This document shows, piece after piece, positions 7,928 to 17,889 of a DNA stretch of 64,000 nt. Source of the stretch: Corallococcus sp. EGB (lineage in GTDB: Bacteria; Myxococcota; Myxococcia; Myxococcales; Myxococcaceae); assembly GCF_019968905.1 (NCBI RefSeq), contig NZ_CP079946.1, positions 3,162,001 through 3,226,000 of the forward strand, read 5' to 3'. The translations under genes were made by a program, and so were the position numbers. The notes beneath the pieces were generated by a model. It ran no database searches, had not been told where the DNA came from, and saw only the letters and a list, made by a program, of their open reading frames with translations. Numbering within the stretch: the stretch's first letter is position 1; every line of letters starts with the position of its first letter.

Positions 7928-8320
7928 CTAGATGGCGGCCTTGGCCTTCCGCTTCGCGTCGAAGTTGCGGAAGAAGGTGACGATCTCCTGCTCGGCGGCC
8001 TTGGCATCCGCGGCGTCGGCGAACTCCGACTCCAGGAAGATGCCGCCGCACGACTCGCAGGTGTCGTAGTGCAGGGGGTGGGTCCGGTCACCACCGTCGA
8101 TGCGCACGAAGTCCACCTGGCAGTCCGGGCACTGTCCTGTCAGGGCCTCCGCGTCGACCTTGCCCCCGAGCTGCTCCAGACCGGGCAGGTTGTTGTGAAG
8201 GAGAATGCGGCGCAGGTCCGAGACATCGATCCAGAGGCCTCCGCAGTCTCCACACTTCCGCAACGTCTCGTGATCTCCTTCGAGATCAGTCATCTCGACG
8301 CTGCAACCGGGGCAATTCAT
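7928..8320 (-). CDS. TFIIB-type zinc-finger protein (130 aa)
   Basis: The start at 8320 (MNCPGCSVEM) is chosen because AGGAG lies at the right distance and the first zinc ligand pair follows directly. Two zf-TFIIB-like units are visible: CPGC...CGDCGGLWID near the N-terminus, and CPDC...CESCGGIFLE after residue 60. The C[GE]xCGGxWxD/E pattern is typical of the bacterial 'transcription factor zinc-finger' family. The basic C-terminus ends KRKAKAAI. Function is unknown; probably a small zinc-binding regulator or nucleic-acid-associated protein. Confidence 0.8.
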   Translation of the reverse strand: MNCPGCSVEMTDLEGDHETLRKCGDCGGLWIDVSDLRRILLHNNLPGLEQLGGKVDAEALTGQCPDCQVDFVRIDGGDRTHPLHYDTCESCGGIFLESEFADAADAKAAEQEIVTFFRNFDAKRKAKAAI

Positions 8321-8468
8321 GGGGCGGCTCGTTCTCCTGAAAGGGGGAGCAGAGGGTGCTCCCCAGTGAATGGAGAATGATAAGTCGCCCAAAAATTGGG
8401 ATGCAACCCGCGCGGCCGCTTCTGTTGGCAACGTGCCGTCAGGCGGCCCCCGGGACTCAGGCCAGCCC

Positions 8469-9740
8469 TCAGGCCTTTTCCTTCACGCGGCGGATGTCCG
8501 CCCCCAGGCCCCGCAGCTTGCGCTCCAGCCGCTCATACCCGCGGTCCAGGTGGTAGACGCGGCTGACCTCCGTCTGCCCGTCGGCCACCAGGCCGGCCAG
8601 GATGAGCGAGGCGCTGGCGCGCAGGTCGGTGGCCATCACCGGCGCCCCGCTGAGCGCCTTCACGCCCTTCACCACCGCCGTGTGCCCCTGGATGGTGATG
8701 TCCGCGCCCAGCCGGTGCAGCTCCGGCACGTGCATGAAGCGGTTCTCGAAGATGTTCTCGCTGATGACGGACGTGCCGTGGCTCACCGTCATCAGCGCCA
8801 TCAGCTGCGCCTGCATGTCCGTGGGGAAGCCCGGGTGCTCCGTGGTGGTGATGTTCACCGACTTGAGGGACTTGGGCGCCTTGCAGCGGATGCCGCCGCC
8901 CTCCGCCGTGAGCGTGCAGCCCGCCTCTCGCAGCTTGTCCATCACCGCGTCCAGGTGCTCCGGCCGCGCGTGCTTCACCAGCACGTTGCCACCGCTGATG
9001 GCCGCCGCGACGAGCAGCGTCCCCGCCTCGATGCGGTCCGGCAGGATGGCGTGGTCCACGGGGTTGAGCGACTCCACGCCCTCGATGGTGATGACGGACG
9101 TGCCCGCGCCCTCCACCTTCGCGCCCATCTTGTTGAGGACCCGCGCCAGCTCCTCCACCTCCGGCTCGCGCGCGCAGTTCTCCATCACCGTGCGGCCCTT
9201 CGCGAGCACCGCCGCCATCATCACGTTCTCCGTGCCCGTGACGGTGATGACGTCGAAGTTCACCATGCCGCCCTTGAGCTGCTTCGCCCGGGCCTCCACG
9301 TAGCCTTCCGTCAGGTGGATGTCCGCGCCCAGCGCCTTGAGCCCCTTCAGGTGCTGATCGATGGGCCGCGCGCCGATGGCGCACCCGCCCGGCATGGACA
9401 CGCGCGCCCGGCCGAAGCGCGCCACGAGCGGCCCCAGCACCAGCACGCTCGCGCGCATGGTCTTCACCAGCTCGTAGGGGGCCTCCGGGGTGATGTCCCC
9501 CGCGATGCTGATTTCACACGTGTCCGCCTTCTTGCCGGTGAGCCGCGTGGCCTCGCAGCCCATGGTGCGCAGCACCTCCAGCATCGTGGCCACGTCCGCC
9601 AGCTCCGGCACGTTGCGGAAGGTGGTGGTGCCATCCGCCAGCAGCGCGGAGGCCAGGATGGGCAGCGCCGCGTTCTTCGCGCCGGAGACCTCCACCTCGC
9701 CGTGCAGCGCGGTGCCACCCTTCATGACGATCTTGTCCAT
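8469..9740 (-). CDS. murA: UDP-N-acetylglucosamine 1-carboxyvinyltransferase
   Basis: A 423-residue cytoplasmic enzyme transferring enolpyruvate from PEP to UDP-GlcNAc, the first committed step of peptidoglycan synthesis. It starts [16 protein letters not shown] with GAKNAALPI just after, and holds the catalytic-loop motif [12 protein letters not shown] with the cysteine (about residue 120) equivalent to E. coli Cys115. The presence of Cys predicts a fosfomycin-sensitive target. Length and repeats of the EPSP-synthase-like fold are normal. It is the last gene of the prfA-prmC-murA run, 55 bases after prmC. Confidence 0.97.
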   Translation of the reverse strand: MDKIVMKGGTALHGEVEVSGAKNAALPILASALLADGTTTFRNVPELADVATMLEVLRTMGCEATRLTGKKADTCEISIAGDITPEAPYELVKTMRASVLVLGPLVARFGRARVSMPGGCAIGARPIDQHLKGLKALGADIHLTEGYVEARAKQLKGGMVNFDVITVTGTENVMMAAVLAKGRTVMENCAREPEVEELARVLNKMGAKVEGAGTSVITIEGVESLNPVDHAILPDRIEAGTLLVAAAISGGNVLVKHARPEHLDAVMDKLREAGCTLTAEGGGIRCKAPKSLKSVNITTTEHPGFPTDMQAQLMALMTVSHGTSVISENIFENRFMHVPELHRLGADITIQGHTAVVKGVKALSGAPVMATDLRASASLILAGLVADGQTEVSRVYHLDRGYERLERKLRGLGADIRRVKEKA

Positions 9741-9795
9741 GTCTTGTACGTGCCTTCTCTTGCGTGCGGCCGCCGGGCCACGCGCTCCGTGGCCC

Positions 9796-10655
9796 TCAGG
9801 CCGCGGGCTGTGTCCCGAACGCCATGCGTTCACGCCGCTCCAGGTCCTTCTCCACGCGCGCGTCGGCGTAGCCGGCGGCCCGCAGGAGCTCCAGGACGGC
9901 GCTTCCCTGGGTCTCACCCATCTCCAGTGCAAGCAGTCCGCCAGGCTCCAACACCCGCCGGGCGCCCTGGATCACGCGCCGGAGGGCGGTCAGCCCGTCC
10001 GGCCCGCCGTCCAGGGCCAGGCGGGGCTCGCGCCGCACCTCGGCGGACAGCCCGGCGATGTCGCCGGTGTCGATGTACGGCGGGTTCGACACCACCACCC
10101 GGAACGTCTCGCCCGGGGGCAGGGGCGCGAACAGGTCTCCCTCCAGCACGCTCACGCGCTCCGCCACGCCCAGGGCCTGCGCGTTCTCACGCGCCAGCGC
10201 GCACGCGTCCCTGGACAGGTCCGTGGCCAGCACCGTCGCCTGGGGGCGCTCGGCCGCCACGCTGATGGCGATGCAGCCGGAGCCCGTGCACACGTCCAGC
10301 ACGCGGGAAGGCGCGTCCCTGGGCACCGCGTGCAGCACCGCCTCCACCAGCAGCTCCGTCTCCGGACGGGGGATGAGCACGCGCGCGTCCACCTTGAAGG
10401 CGCGGTTGTAGAACTCCTTCGTGCCCGTCAGGTAGCTCGTGGGCTCGCCCGCCATGCGCCGCTCGATGAGCGCCTTGAACGAGGCCAGCTCGTCCTTGGA
10501 CAGGGGCCGGTCCAGGTCCACGTACAGGCGCACCCGGCCCGTCTTGAGCACGTGCGCGAGCAGGATCTCCGCGGTGAGCCGGGGGGCATCCACCTGGCGC
10601 TTCTCGAAGTGCCCCGTCGTCCAGGTGAGGACCCGGCGGATGGTCCAGGTCTCGC

Positions 10656-10659
<4 letters not shown>
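9796..10659 (-). CDS. prmC: Release factor glutamine methyltransferase
   Basis: A 287-residue SAM-dependent methyltransferase that methylates the glutamine of the GGQ motif of peptide release factors. It shows the N-terminal helical domain, the SAM-binding [14 protein letters not shown] motif and the catalytic NPPY motif (SNPPYID, about residue 190). Its ATG overlaps the prfA stop by four bases (ATGA at 10656-10659). Enzyme and substrate are therefore translationally coupled, as in many bacteria. Confidence 0.97.
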
Positions 10660-11747
<1,088 letters not shown>

Positions 11748-11903
11748 GCGTGGTTCCCGGGGCGTCTTGCCCCGTTGGGCGCCCCATGGCAAGGGCCGAG
11801 GGCGGTCAAGGAAAACCTTGGCCGTGCGGGCAGCGGCATGTAAGAACGGCCCCCGTCGCCGCCCCGTGCGGCTTGAATCACGCTCAACACGGAGTCCTTC
11901 CAC

Positions 11904-12023
11904 ATGGCCGCACAGAAGGGGAATCGTTCCAAGAAGAAGCTGAAGAACCGCGCCAAGACCCGGAAGGCGCAGCTGAAGCGCCGCCGCACGCGCTTCAAGC
12001 GCGGCCAGCGCAACAACAAGTAG
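11904..12023 (+). CDS. Very basic 39-residue protein
   Basis: A short reading frame from ATG at 11904 to TAG at 12021-12023 encodes a 39-residue protein with about half lysine and arginine (begins [16 protein letters not shown], ends [10 protein letters not shown]). GGAG sits nine bases before the ATG (ACGGAGTCCTTCCAC). It keeps the strong G/C third-position bias of real genes here and is divergent from prfA. The composition resembles small ribosomal or ribosome-associated proteins such as bTHX or bL36-class tails, but I recognise no family. Binding to rRNA or DNA is an inference. Confidence 0.7.
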   Translation: MAAQKGNRSKKKLKNRAKTRKAQLKRRRTRFKRGQRNNK

Positions 12024-12032
12024 CCCCGGTAG

Positions 12033-13289
12033 CTACTGCCCCCCTCGCACGCTGGAGGAGGGGGGCGGTGGGCTCCCTGCTCCCCCTGCTTCCCCTGTTT
12101 CAAGCGCTGGGAGCATCCGCTCCAGCCCCGGCGTCCCCTGTGACGCGGTGCGCAGCATCAGCAGCACCCCATCAGCCTCGGCACCCGTCACGGGCACCGG
12201 CTGGACGGGGAACTCGGGGTAGCGGTCGGTCCTGAGGGGCAGCACGTCACTGGACACATAACCCGTGGAGTCGAAGCGCGCCCGCCACAGGACGCTGCGC
12301 TTGTCCCGGGGGTTCCAGTTCCCGCCGAACACGAAGTTGCCCAGCGAGTAGAGCACCGGCCGTCCCCGGTACAGCTCCATGGACTGGAGCACGTGCGGGT
12401 GGCTGCCGAGCACCCCCGCCGCCCCCGCGTCGATGGCCGTGTGCGCCAGGCGCACCTGGTACGGCTCCGGGGTGGTGTTGCCCTCGATGCCCCAGTGGAA
12501 GAAGGGCAGGACGAGGTCCGCCTGGGCCTTGGCCGCCGCGATGTCCTCGCGCAGCATCCGCTCCATCTCGTCCACGTCGGAGAAGTGCCCGGCCACGCCC
12601 GGCGTGGTGTCCGTGGCGTAGACCTCCCGGGGTTCGATGTTGCGCGTGCCCAGGAAGAAGTAGCCCAGGAACGCGACGCGCAGGCCCCCCACGGTGAGGA
12701 TGGCCGGGCGGCGCGCCTCCGCCATGTTCCTGCCCGCGCCGAAGTGGGGGATGCGCGCGGCCTCCAGGGCCGCGAGGGTGTCCAGGAGCCCCTGCGCGCC
12801 GTAGTCCATCATGTGGTTGTTGGCCAGGCTCACCACGCCCACCCGGCCCGCGGTGAGCACGTTCACCAGCTCCGGCCGCGCGCGGAAGTTGAAGTTCTTG
12901 GGCAGCTTCTCCGTGCTGGCCGTGTACGGGCACTCCAGGTTCACGACGAACAGGTCGCTGGAGTCCACGATGGGCCGCACCTCGCGCAGGCCGTACGCGA
13001 ACATGTCCTCGCGCGTCTTCCCCTTGGCGACCTGATCATCGAAGTACTCCTCGTAGTGGTAGCCCACCGTCACGTCGCCCCCCACCACCAGCGTCACCGG
13101 GCGGACAGGGGCTGGAGGGGCCGGTTGGACAGCGGGATGTCCGGTATCGGACCCGGCGGCCGTGGGCTCGGGCGGCAGGGGCTGCGTGGCGGCCGTGGGC
13201 TCCAGGCCCGGAGGAGGGACCGGGGGCATCCCGGGGCGGGGGTGACAGGCGGCGAGCGACAGCAGGAGCAGCAGGGCGGCGTGGCGCAT
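12033..13289 (-). CDS. CapA-family lipoprotein (418 aa)
   Basis: The ATG at 13289 gives MRHAALLLLLSLAAC, a short lipoprotein signal with lipobox LAAC. After a proline-rich linker (to about residue 60) comes the PGA_cap/CapA metallophosphoesterase-like domain. It has the core GGDVTVGYHYEEYF, LECPYTAS, SLANNHMMDYG, FGAGRNMAEARRP, PFFHWGIE, GSHPHVLQ and LYSLGNFVFGG, all conserved in poly-gamma-glutamate CapA proteins. No capB or capC is nearby, so it is probably a stand-alone envelope protein acting on a surface polymer, not part of a capsule operon. Confidence 0.88.
   Translation of the reverse strand: MRHAALLLLLSLAACHPRPGMPPVPPPGLEPTAATQPLPPEPTAAGSDTGHPAVQPAPPAPVRPVTLVVGGDVTVGYHYEEYFDDQVAKGKTREDMFAYGLREVRPIVDSSDLFVVNLECPYTASTEKLPKNFNFRARPELVNVLTAGRVGVVSLANNHMMDYGAQGLLDTLAALEAARIPHFGAGRNMAEARRPAILTVGGLRVAFLGYFFLGTRNIEPREVYATDTTPGVAGHFSDVDEMERMLREDIAAAKAQADLVLPFFHWGIEGNTTPEPYQVRLAHTAIDAGAAGVLGSHPHVLQSMELYRGRPVLYSLGNFVFGGNWNPRDKRSVLWRARFDSTGYVSSDVLPLRTDRYPEFPVQPVPVTGAEADGVLLMLRTASQGTPGLERMLPALETGEAGGAGSPPPPSSSVRGGQ
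12038..12066 (+). terminator. Possible terminator after the 39-residue gene
   Basis: A perfect 9-base-pair stem, GCCCCCCTC/GAGGGGGGC with an 11-base loop, starts 15 bases after the small gene's stop. It lies inside the 3' end of the convergent CapA-like gene and lacks a clear T-run, so its function is uncertain. Confidence 0.35.
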
Positions 13290-13350
13290 GGGCAAGGGGA
13301 AACTCTACCTTGCACGGGGAAACGCGCGACGCGTAGATTGCCCCGCGCCC

Positions 13351-14166
13351 ATGGCCCGGGAAAAGGACAACATCGCTCTGTCCGACGAGCACAACACCCG
13401 CGGCATCGAGCTGGCGGACCGGGGCTGGCTGGAGGAGGCCATCAAGGAGTTCAGGAAGGCCATCGACCTGGACCCCACGTCGGCGCACGCGCACGACAAC
13501 CTGGCCACGGTCTATGCGGAGAAGAAGCAGTTCCGCGAGGCGCTGGGCGAGTACCTCACCGCGCTCAAGCTGGAGCCGGAGAGCGCCACCGCGCACTACA
13601 ACCTGGCCTGCTTCCTCTCCACCCACGCCAGCGAGATGGCCGTGGAGGAGTACAAGGAAGCCATCGAGCTGGACCCGGAGTACCCGGACGCCCACCTGAA
13701 CCTGGGGCTCACCTACGCGGACCAGGGGCGGGTGGAGGAGGCGATGCGCGAACTGCACGCCGCCATCGAGCTGGACCCCCAGGACGCCTTCCCCCGGCAC
13801 GAGCTGGCGGCGCTGATGATGGACGAGGGGGACTACCGCTCGTCCATCACCCAGCTGAAGGAAGTGGTGCGGCTGGAGCCGGACAACTTCGAGGCGCAGC
13901 TGGACCTGGGCATCTGCTACGCGCAGAAGGGCTTCTACGCGGAAGCGGAGCGCGCCTACGAGCGCGCGCGGGCGCTCAACCCGGAAGACCTGCTGCTCAA
14001 CTACAACCTGGCGGCGCTGTACGCGCTGTGGGGCCGTCCGAAGGACGCCGTGCAGTACCTGCAGAAGTCGCTGGCGGCGGACCGGCAGAAGGTCCTGGGG
14101 TGGCTGTCCGCGGACCCCATGTTCGACGTGCTCAAGGGCGATCCGGACTTCGAAGCCCTCTTCTGA
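13351..14166 (+). CDS. TPR-repeat protein (271 aa)
   Basis: The start is set at ATG 13351 (MAREKDNIALSDEHNTRG). Almost the whole protein is tetratricopeptide repeats of 34 residues with the usual W/L-G-Y-A-F-A-P pattern: GIELADRGWLEEAIKEFRKA, then repeated YNLA/LNLGLTYADQG/LDLGICYAQKG units ending in A..LDP. There is no signal peptide, so it is probably a cytoplasmic scaffold. It ends 12 bases before the CNNM/CorC membrane protein gene and is likely co-transcribed with it. The C-terminal WLSADPMFDVLKGDPDFEALF is typical of myxobacterial TPR proteins. Confidence 0.85.
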   Translation: MAREKDNIALSDEHNTRGIELADRGWLEEAIKEFRKAIDLDPTSAHAHDNLATVYAEKKQFREALGEYLTALKLEPESATAHYNLACFLSTHASEMAVEEYKEAIELDPEYPDAHLNLGLTYADQGRVEEAMRELHAAIELDPQDAFPRHELAALMMDEGDYRSSITQLKEVVRLEPDNFEAQLDLGICYAQKGFYAEAERAYERARALNPEDLLLNYNLAALYALWGRPKDAVQYLQKSLAADRQKVLGWLSADPMFDVLKGDPDFEALF

Positions 14167-14178
14167 GGGAATCACATC

Positions 14179-15558
14179 ATGGAATGGGTTTTCCTGGGGC
14201 TGGCGCTGCTGCTGGTCGTCGCGAACGGCTTCTTCGTGGCGACGGAGTTCGCCATCGTGAAGATCCGCGCCACGCGCCTGCAATCCCTGGTGGACGAGGG
14301 CACGCCGGGCGCGGCGACGGCGCTGAAGATGGTGGGCGAGTTGGACGCCTATCTCTCCGCCACGCAGTTCGGCATCACGCTCGCGTCGCTGGGCCTGGGC
14401 TGGCTGGGCGAGCCCGCCTTCGAACACCTCCTGCACCCGGTGGTGGCGAGGGTGCTGCCGGATGCGCTGGCGGAGCGGTACGGCTCCACGGCCGCGGGCA
14501 TCATCGGCTTCAGCATCATCACGTTCCTGCACATCGTGATGGGGGAGCTGGCGCCCAAGAGCGTGGCCATCCAGCGCGCGGAGCAGACGACGCTCGCGGT
14601 GGCGCTGCCCATGCGCGCGTTCTACTTCCTCTTCTACCCGGCCATCCGGCTGCTCAACTGGCTGGCGGGGCTGGTGCTGAAGGCCTTCGGTCTGCACTCG
14701 GCCAGCGAGTCGCACGAGGCCACCAACGAGGACGAGCTGCGCGTCATCCTGCACAGCTCCGCGGAGGCGGGCGCCATCACCACGGCGCGGGCGGAGCTGC
14801 TGGAGCGCGCGCTGGAGATGGCGCAGAAGACGGCGCGGCAGGTGATGGTGCCGCGCAACCAGGTGCGCTACCTGGACGTGGAGGAGGCGCTGGACAAGAA
14901 CGTCATCGACGCGCGCGCGTCCGGGCACACGTGGCTGCCGGTGTGCCGGGGCAACCTCGACGAGGTCGAGGGCGTGGTGAACGTGAAGGACCTGTTCTTC
15001 CTCCTGTCGCGCGGGGAATTGCGCAGCCTGTCGCAGGTGCAGCGCCCGGTGCTCTTCATCCCGGAGAACGCGACGCTGGAGCAGCTGCTGGCGGAGTTCC
15101 GCCGCCGGCGCCGGCAGATCGCCATGGTGGTGGACGAGCACGGCGGCACGTCCGGGCTCGTGACCATCGCGGACGTGGTGGCGGAGGTGGTGGGCGACGT
15201 GGCGGAGCTGGGCCGGCGCGTCGAGGAGGTGCGGGCGCTGCCCGGAGGCCGCTTCGAGCTGCCCGGCACCGCGCAGTTGGACGACCTGGAGGCCCAGCTG
15301 GACGTGACCTTCGACCTGGATGACGAGGAGAAGGGCGAGGTCACCACCATCGCCGGCTACCTGATGACGAAGCTGGGCCGGGTGCCGGAGAAGGGCGACA
15401 GCTTCAAGCTCGACATGTGGCGCATCCTCGTGGAGGAGGTGGACGGTCCCCGCGTGGTGCGCGTCACGGTGGAGCCGCAGTCGCGCCCCACGGCGCTGCC
15501 CAAGGACGGCGGCGGCCGGGCCGCGGAGCCGCCCGCGTCCTCCGGCGAGACAGGATAG
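14179..15558 (+). CDS. CNNM/CorC-type membrane protein (hemolysin-family)
   Basis: A 459-residue inner-membrane protein with the three-part design of the TlyC/CorB family. First is an N-terminal DUF21/CNNM domain of about 190 residues: membrane segments, and ATEFAIVKIRATRL and FLHIVMGELAPKS. Then a tandem CBS pair follows (VMVPRNQVRYLD... and FRRRRRQIAMVVDEHGGTSGLVT). The C-terminal CorC_HlyC domain (GRFELPGTAQLDDLEAQLD...TIAGYL) comes last. Related proteins act in magnesium or cobalt efflux; the 'hemolysin' label is historical. It lies directly downstream of a TPR gene. Confidence 0.9.
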   Translation: MEWVFLGLALLLVVANGFFVATEFAIVKIRATRLQSLVDEGTPGAATALKMVGELDAYLSATQFGITLASLGLGWLGEPAFEHLLHPVVARVLPDALAERYGSTAAGIIGFSIITFLHIVMGELAPKSVAIQRAEQTTLAVALPMRAFYFLFYPAIRLLNWLAGLVLKAFGLHSASESHEATNEDELRVILHSSAEAGAITTARAELLERALEMAQKTARQVMVPRNQVRYLDVEEALDKNVIDARASGHTWLPVCRGNLDEVEGVVNVKDLFFLLSRGELRSLSQVQRPVLFIPENATLEQLLAEFRRRRRQIAMVVDEHGGTSGLVTIADVVAEVVGDVAELGRRVEEVRALPGGRFELPGTAQLDDLEAQLDVTFDLDDEEKGEVTTIAGYLMTKLGRVPEKGDSFKLDMWRILVEEVDGPRVVRVTVEPQSRPTALPKDGGGRAAEPPASSGETG

Positions 15559-15627
15559 GGCGTTGGTACACATGAGGCGTTCGACGGGCTGGAATGAAGC
15601 ACCCGACTTGTCGCAGAGGAGCATGGA

Positions 15628-16869
15628 ATGACGCCGCTGATCGCACCAACGCGGGCCGGGCTGAGCGACCCGGCGCCTCTGCTCCGCTGGTTGGAAGCCG
15701 ATCCCGTCAGCCTGGATATCGGTTCAATTGATCCAATCGAGATGTGGGGGCTGGTCGCCATCGCGGCCCAGGCACGTCGTGATGGCGAAGGGCCCCTGCG
15801 AGTCAGGCTTGAGTCGCAATCGGGTTCCTGTCAATTCGCCCGGGCCGTGGGATTCGAGGGGGTCATCGAAGTTCCCGGACGCGTCTCAACCCCACCCTCC
15901 GAGCGCGGCAGGACGGTCAAACTCGCGCGCATCCAGCGCCAGGCCCCCACGGAACCTGCGTCGGATGAAATCTCGCGTCTCCTGGTTCCCGAGCCTGCCT
16001 TGGAGGACACCCGTCGGACCCTCTACTACGTCCTGAATGAGTTGCTGCGGAACGTCGTTCAGCACAGCCACGATCCGCTGGGGGGCATCGTGGGCGCCCA
16101 GCTCAACCGCGGAGGACGGAACTCGGCGCAACCCATGGTCCAGGTCGCCGTCGCTGACGCGGGCATCGGTATTCCAGCCAGCCTTCAAGGGCGGCACAAG
16201 GCTCTGACGGACCCCAAGGAGGCGCTGGCACGTTCGCTCTGGCCTCATGTCTCCAGTGCATTCGACGAGGGAGAGACGGGCAGCAGCCAGAACGCGGGCA
16301 TGGGCCTGTTCTTCATCGCGGAGATGACGAAGCTCGTCGGTGGCCGGTTGGTGGTCGCGACTCGGGGCTCCGTGCTGAACCTGGAGGGCGACGCGAACTT
16401 CGAGGACCCCCACGGCCGGATGACGCTGGATGCGAGCGTGGGCTACCCCGGAACCCTGGTGACCTTCGAGATGCCCGCCGAAGCCGAGCAGGACTATGAC
16501 GGGATGATTGAAACCATCCGTCAGCGGGCCAAGGAGCGGACGCCGCGACGGGCCATCCACAAGTGGCTCTCTTTCGAGGCTCCGCCCGTTGGCACCTTCA
16601 AGTTCATCGTCAGGCACACCCAGGTCGAGGACGCGGGGCGTGCACAGGCGTTCGCGGAGGAACAGCTCCTCCCTCGCCTCTTGAAACGGGAAGCCCTCGT
16701 GCTCGACTTCGCAGGAGTCGCGACGTGCACCCAGAGCTACGTGCACGCCCTGCTGTACGAGGCATTGCGGCTGGCCTGGGCGCGCAAGACGCCCATCTAC
16801 ATCCTCAACGCGCAGCCCGCCGTCCGCAGCACGCTGGAACTCCTGGAGAACTACGCCCTCGGGGGGTAA
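15628..16869 (+). CDS. STAS-like / HATPase / DUF4325-like three-domain protein (413 aa)
   Basis: AGAGGAG precedes the ATG at 15628. Residues 1-85 look like a small alpha/beta STAS-like domain (SLDIGSIDPIEMWGLVAIAAQ). The middle (about 110-300) is a GHKL ATPase with N box NELLRNVVQHS, G1 DAGIGI and G2 GMGLFFIAEM, but no histidine phosphoacceptor domain. The C-terminal 100 residues resemble the STAS-like DUF4325 (LVLDFAGVATCTQSYVHALL). Fusions of this type recall anti-sigma/anti-anti-sigma partner switches in one chain. Codon bias is weaker than in flanking genes, which suggests a more recent arrival. No partner gene is adjacent. The target is unknown. Confidence 0.8.
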   Translation: MTPLIAPTRAGLSDPAPLLRWLEADPVSLDIGSIDPIEMWGLVAIAAQARRDGEGPLRVRLESQSGSCQFARAVGFEGVIEVPGRVSTPPSERGRTVKLARIQRQAPTEPASDEISRLLVPEPALEDTRRTLYYVLNELLRNVVQHSHDPLGGIVGAQLNRGGRNSAQPMVQVAVADAGIGIPASLQGRHKALTDPKEALARSLWPHVSSAFDEGETGSSQNAGMGLFFIAEMTKLVGGRLVVATRGSVLNLEGDANFEDPHGRMTLDASVGYPGTLVTFEMPAEAEQDYDGMIETIRQRAKERTPRRAIHKWLSFEAPPVGTFKFIVRHTQVEDAGRAQAFAEEQLLPRLLKREALVLDFAGVATCTQSYVHALLYEALRLAWARKTPIYILNAQPAVRSTLELLENYALGG

Positions 16870-16872
16870 TCC

Positions 16873-17706
16873 TCAGCTCTTGGTGGGCTTCACGGCCTTC
16901 TTCTTCGCGCCGCCCTGGACGGCCGCGGGCTTCACCTTGGCGGTGGGCCGCTCCACCTTGAGCAGCTCCAGGTTCGTCTCGCCGTCCGTGGTCAGCTTGA
17001 CGATGCCCACGTCCGGCGCGAACCACATGAAGCTCTCCATGGAGCGCCCCTCCGCGCCGGGGCGGCTGGCGCGGGCCGTGGTGATGTTGCGGATTTTCAG
17101 CGCCTTGAAGGTCCCCGCCTGGACGGTGATCTCCTCCTCGCCCACCACCGTGGCCTCCTTGTCGAAGGTCGTGGCGATGGTGGGGCGCAGGCCGCCCTTC
17201 CTGGCCGGCGGCTGGAGCTTCACAGACAGGCTGTTCTTCCAGGTGCCGCCCGGCACCATCACGGACGGCGCGGGCACCGCCGCACCCTCCGCGTTCACCA
17301 CCTGGACGTCCATGCCGGACGCGGACAGCAGCGTGCCCTCCAGGCCGCCCAGGCCCGTGCGCACGCCGCTCGCGTCACAGGTGAGGTCCGTCTGCCCGCT
17401 TCTCCCCTTCAGGCTCACCGCCAGCGTGGCCTTCACCGTCCCGTCCGTGGCCGGAGCCACGTCCTTCGTCATCAGCACCAGCTCCGACGAGCGGCCCGCC
17501 CGGTAGGTCAGCGACAGGCCGTTCTCCATGGGGAACCAGGGGTTCGGACAGGGGGCCGCCGTCGCCGCCGCCGCCATGTCAGACCGGGGTGCTACCTGGG
17601 ACGTCGGGGACGCGCCCACGAGGAGCGACAAGGCAAGCAAGGGCTGGAACGTAGGACGCCTCCGGAAAGATCGAGTGGAAGGTAGGGTGGGACGACTGCT
17701 TTGCAA
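16873..17706 (-). CDS. Secreted hypothetical protein (277 aa)
   Basis: The frame begins with TTG at 17706 without a clear ribosome site, so the start is uncertain. The first 40 residues include a basic region and a hydrophobic stretch (LLALSLLVGASP) that would serve as a signal peptide. The mature part begins CPNPWFPMENGLSLTYRAG, has a beta-rich core with GTFKALKIRNIT and MWFAPDVGIVKLTT, and ends in a lysine/alanine-rich tail. The 'ffP...g..w.Y' opening and 'f.Wfa.gvG.vk' ending recur in uncharacterised periplasmic proteins of deltaproteobacteria. Convergent with the STAS/ATPase gene (three bases apart). Confidence 0.7.
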   Translation of the reverse strand: MQSSRPTLPSTRSFRRRPTFQPLLALSLLVGASPTSQVAPRSDMAAAATAAPCPNPWFPMENGLSLTYRAGRSSELVLMTKDVAPATDGTVKATLAVSLKGRSGQTDLTCDASGVRTGLGGLEGTLLSASGMDVQVVNAEGAAVPAPSVMVPGGTWKNSLSVKLQPPARKGGLRPTIATTFDKEATVVGEEEITVQAGTFKALKIRNITTARASRPGAEGRSMESFMWFAPDVGIVKLTTDGETNLELLKVERPTAKVKPAAVQGGAKKKAVKPTKS

Positions 17707-17889
17707 GGGCGGCGCGGGAACGCTCGCCTACCGGCCTGTAGCACTTGACATAGGGTCATGCGTGGCATGGTCACGCTTGATCCGCGGTGGGGTGCGTTGG
17801 TACTCCTGCCGAACGCTGCGGAGCCGATTTTCCGGCCTCGCGCGCGTTTTCACCCGCTTCACCGTCGGCCTGTAGGGAGGCCCGCTGGC

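Noticed and set aside
5070-7931. A 953-codon plus-strand frame over the PPC lipoprotein gene and the discoidin-like gene
   Set aside because: Antisense to one and out of frame with the other real gene; His/Arg-rich low-complexity product.
12393-15323. A 976-codon plus-strand frame across capA, TPR and CorC genes
   Set aside because: It crosses three genes with clear domains in other frames, and is Gly/Arg/Ala-rich without any motif.
13036-15624. An 862-codon minus-strand frame
   Set aside because: It is antisense to the TPR and CNNM genes and shows no protein-like composition or domain.
17745-17773. An exact TTGACA upstream of smc
   Set aside because: No acceptable -10 hexamer at 16-18 bases (TGGTCA at 17), so I do not call it a promoter although smc must start nearby.
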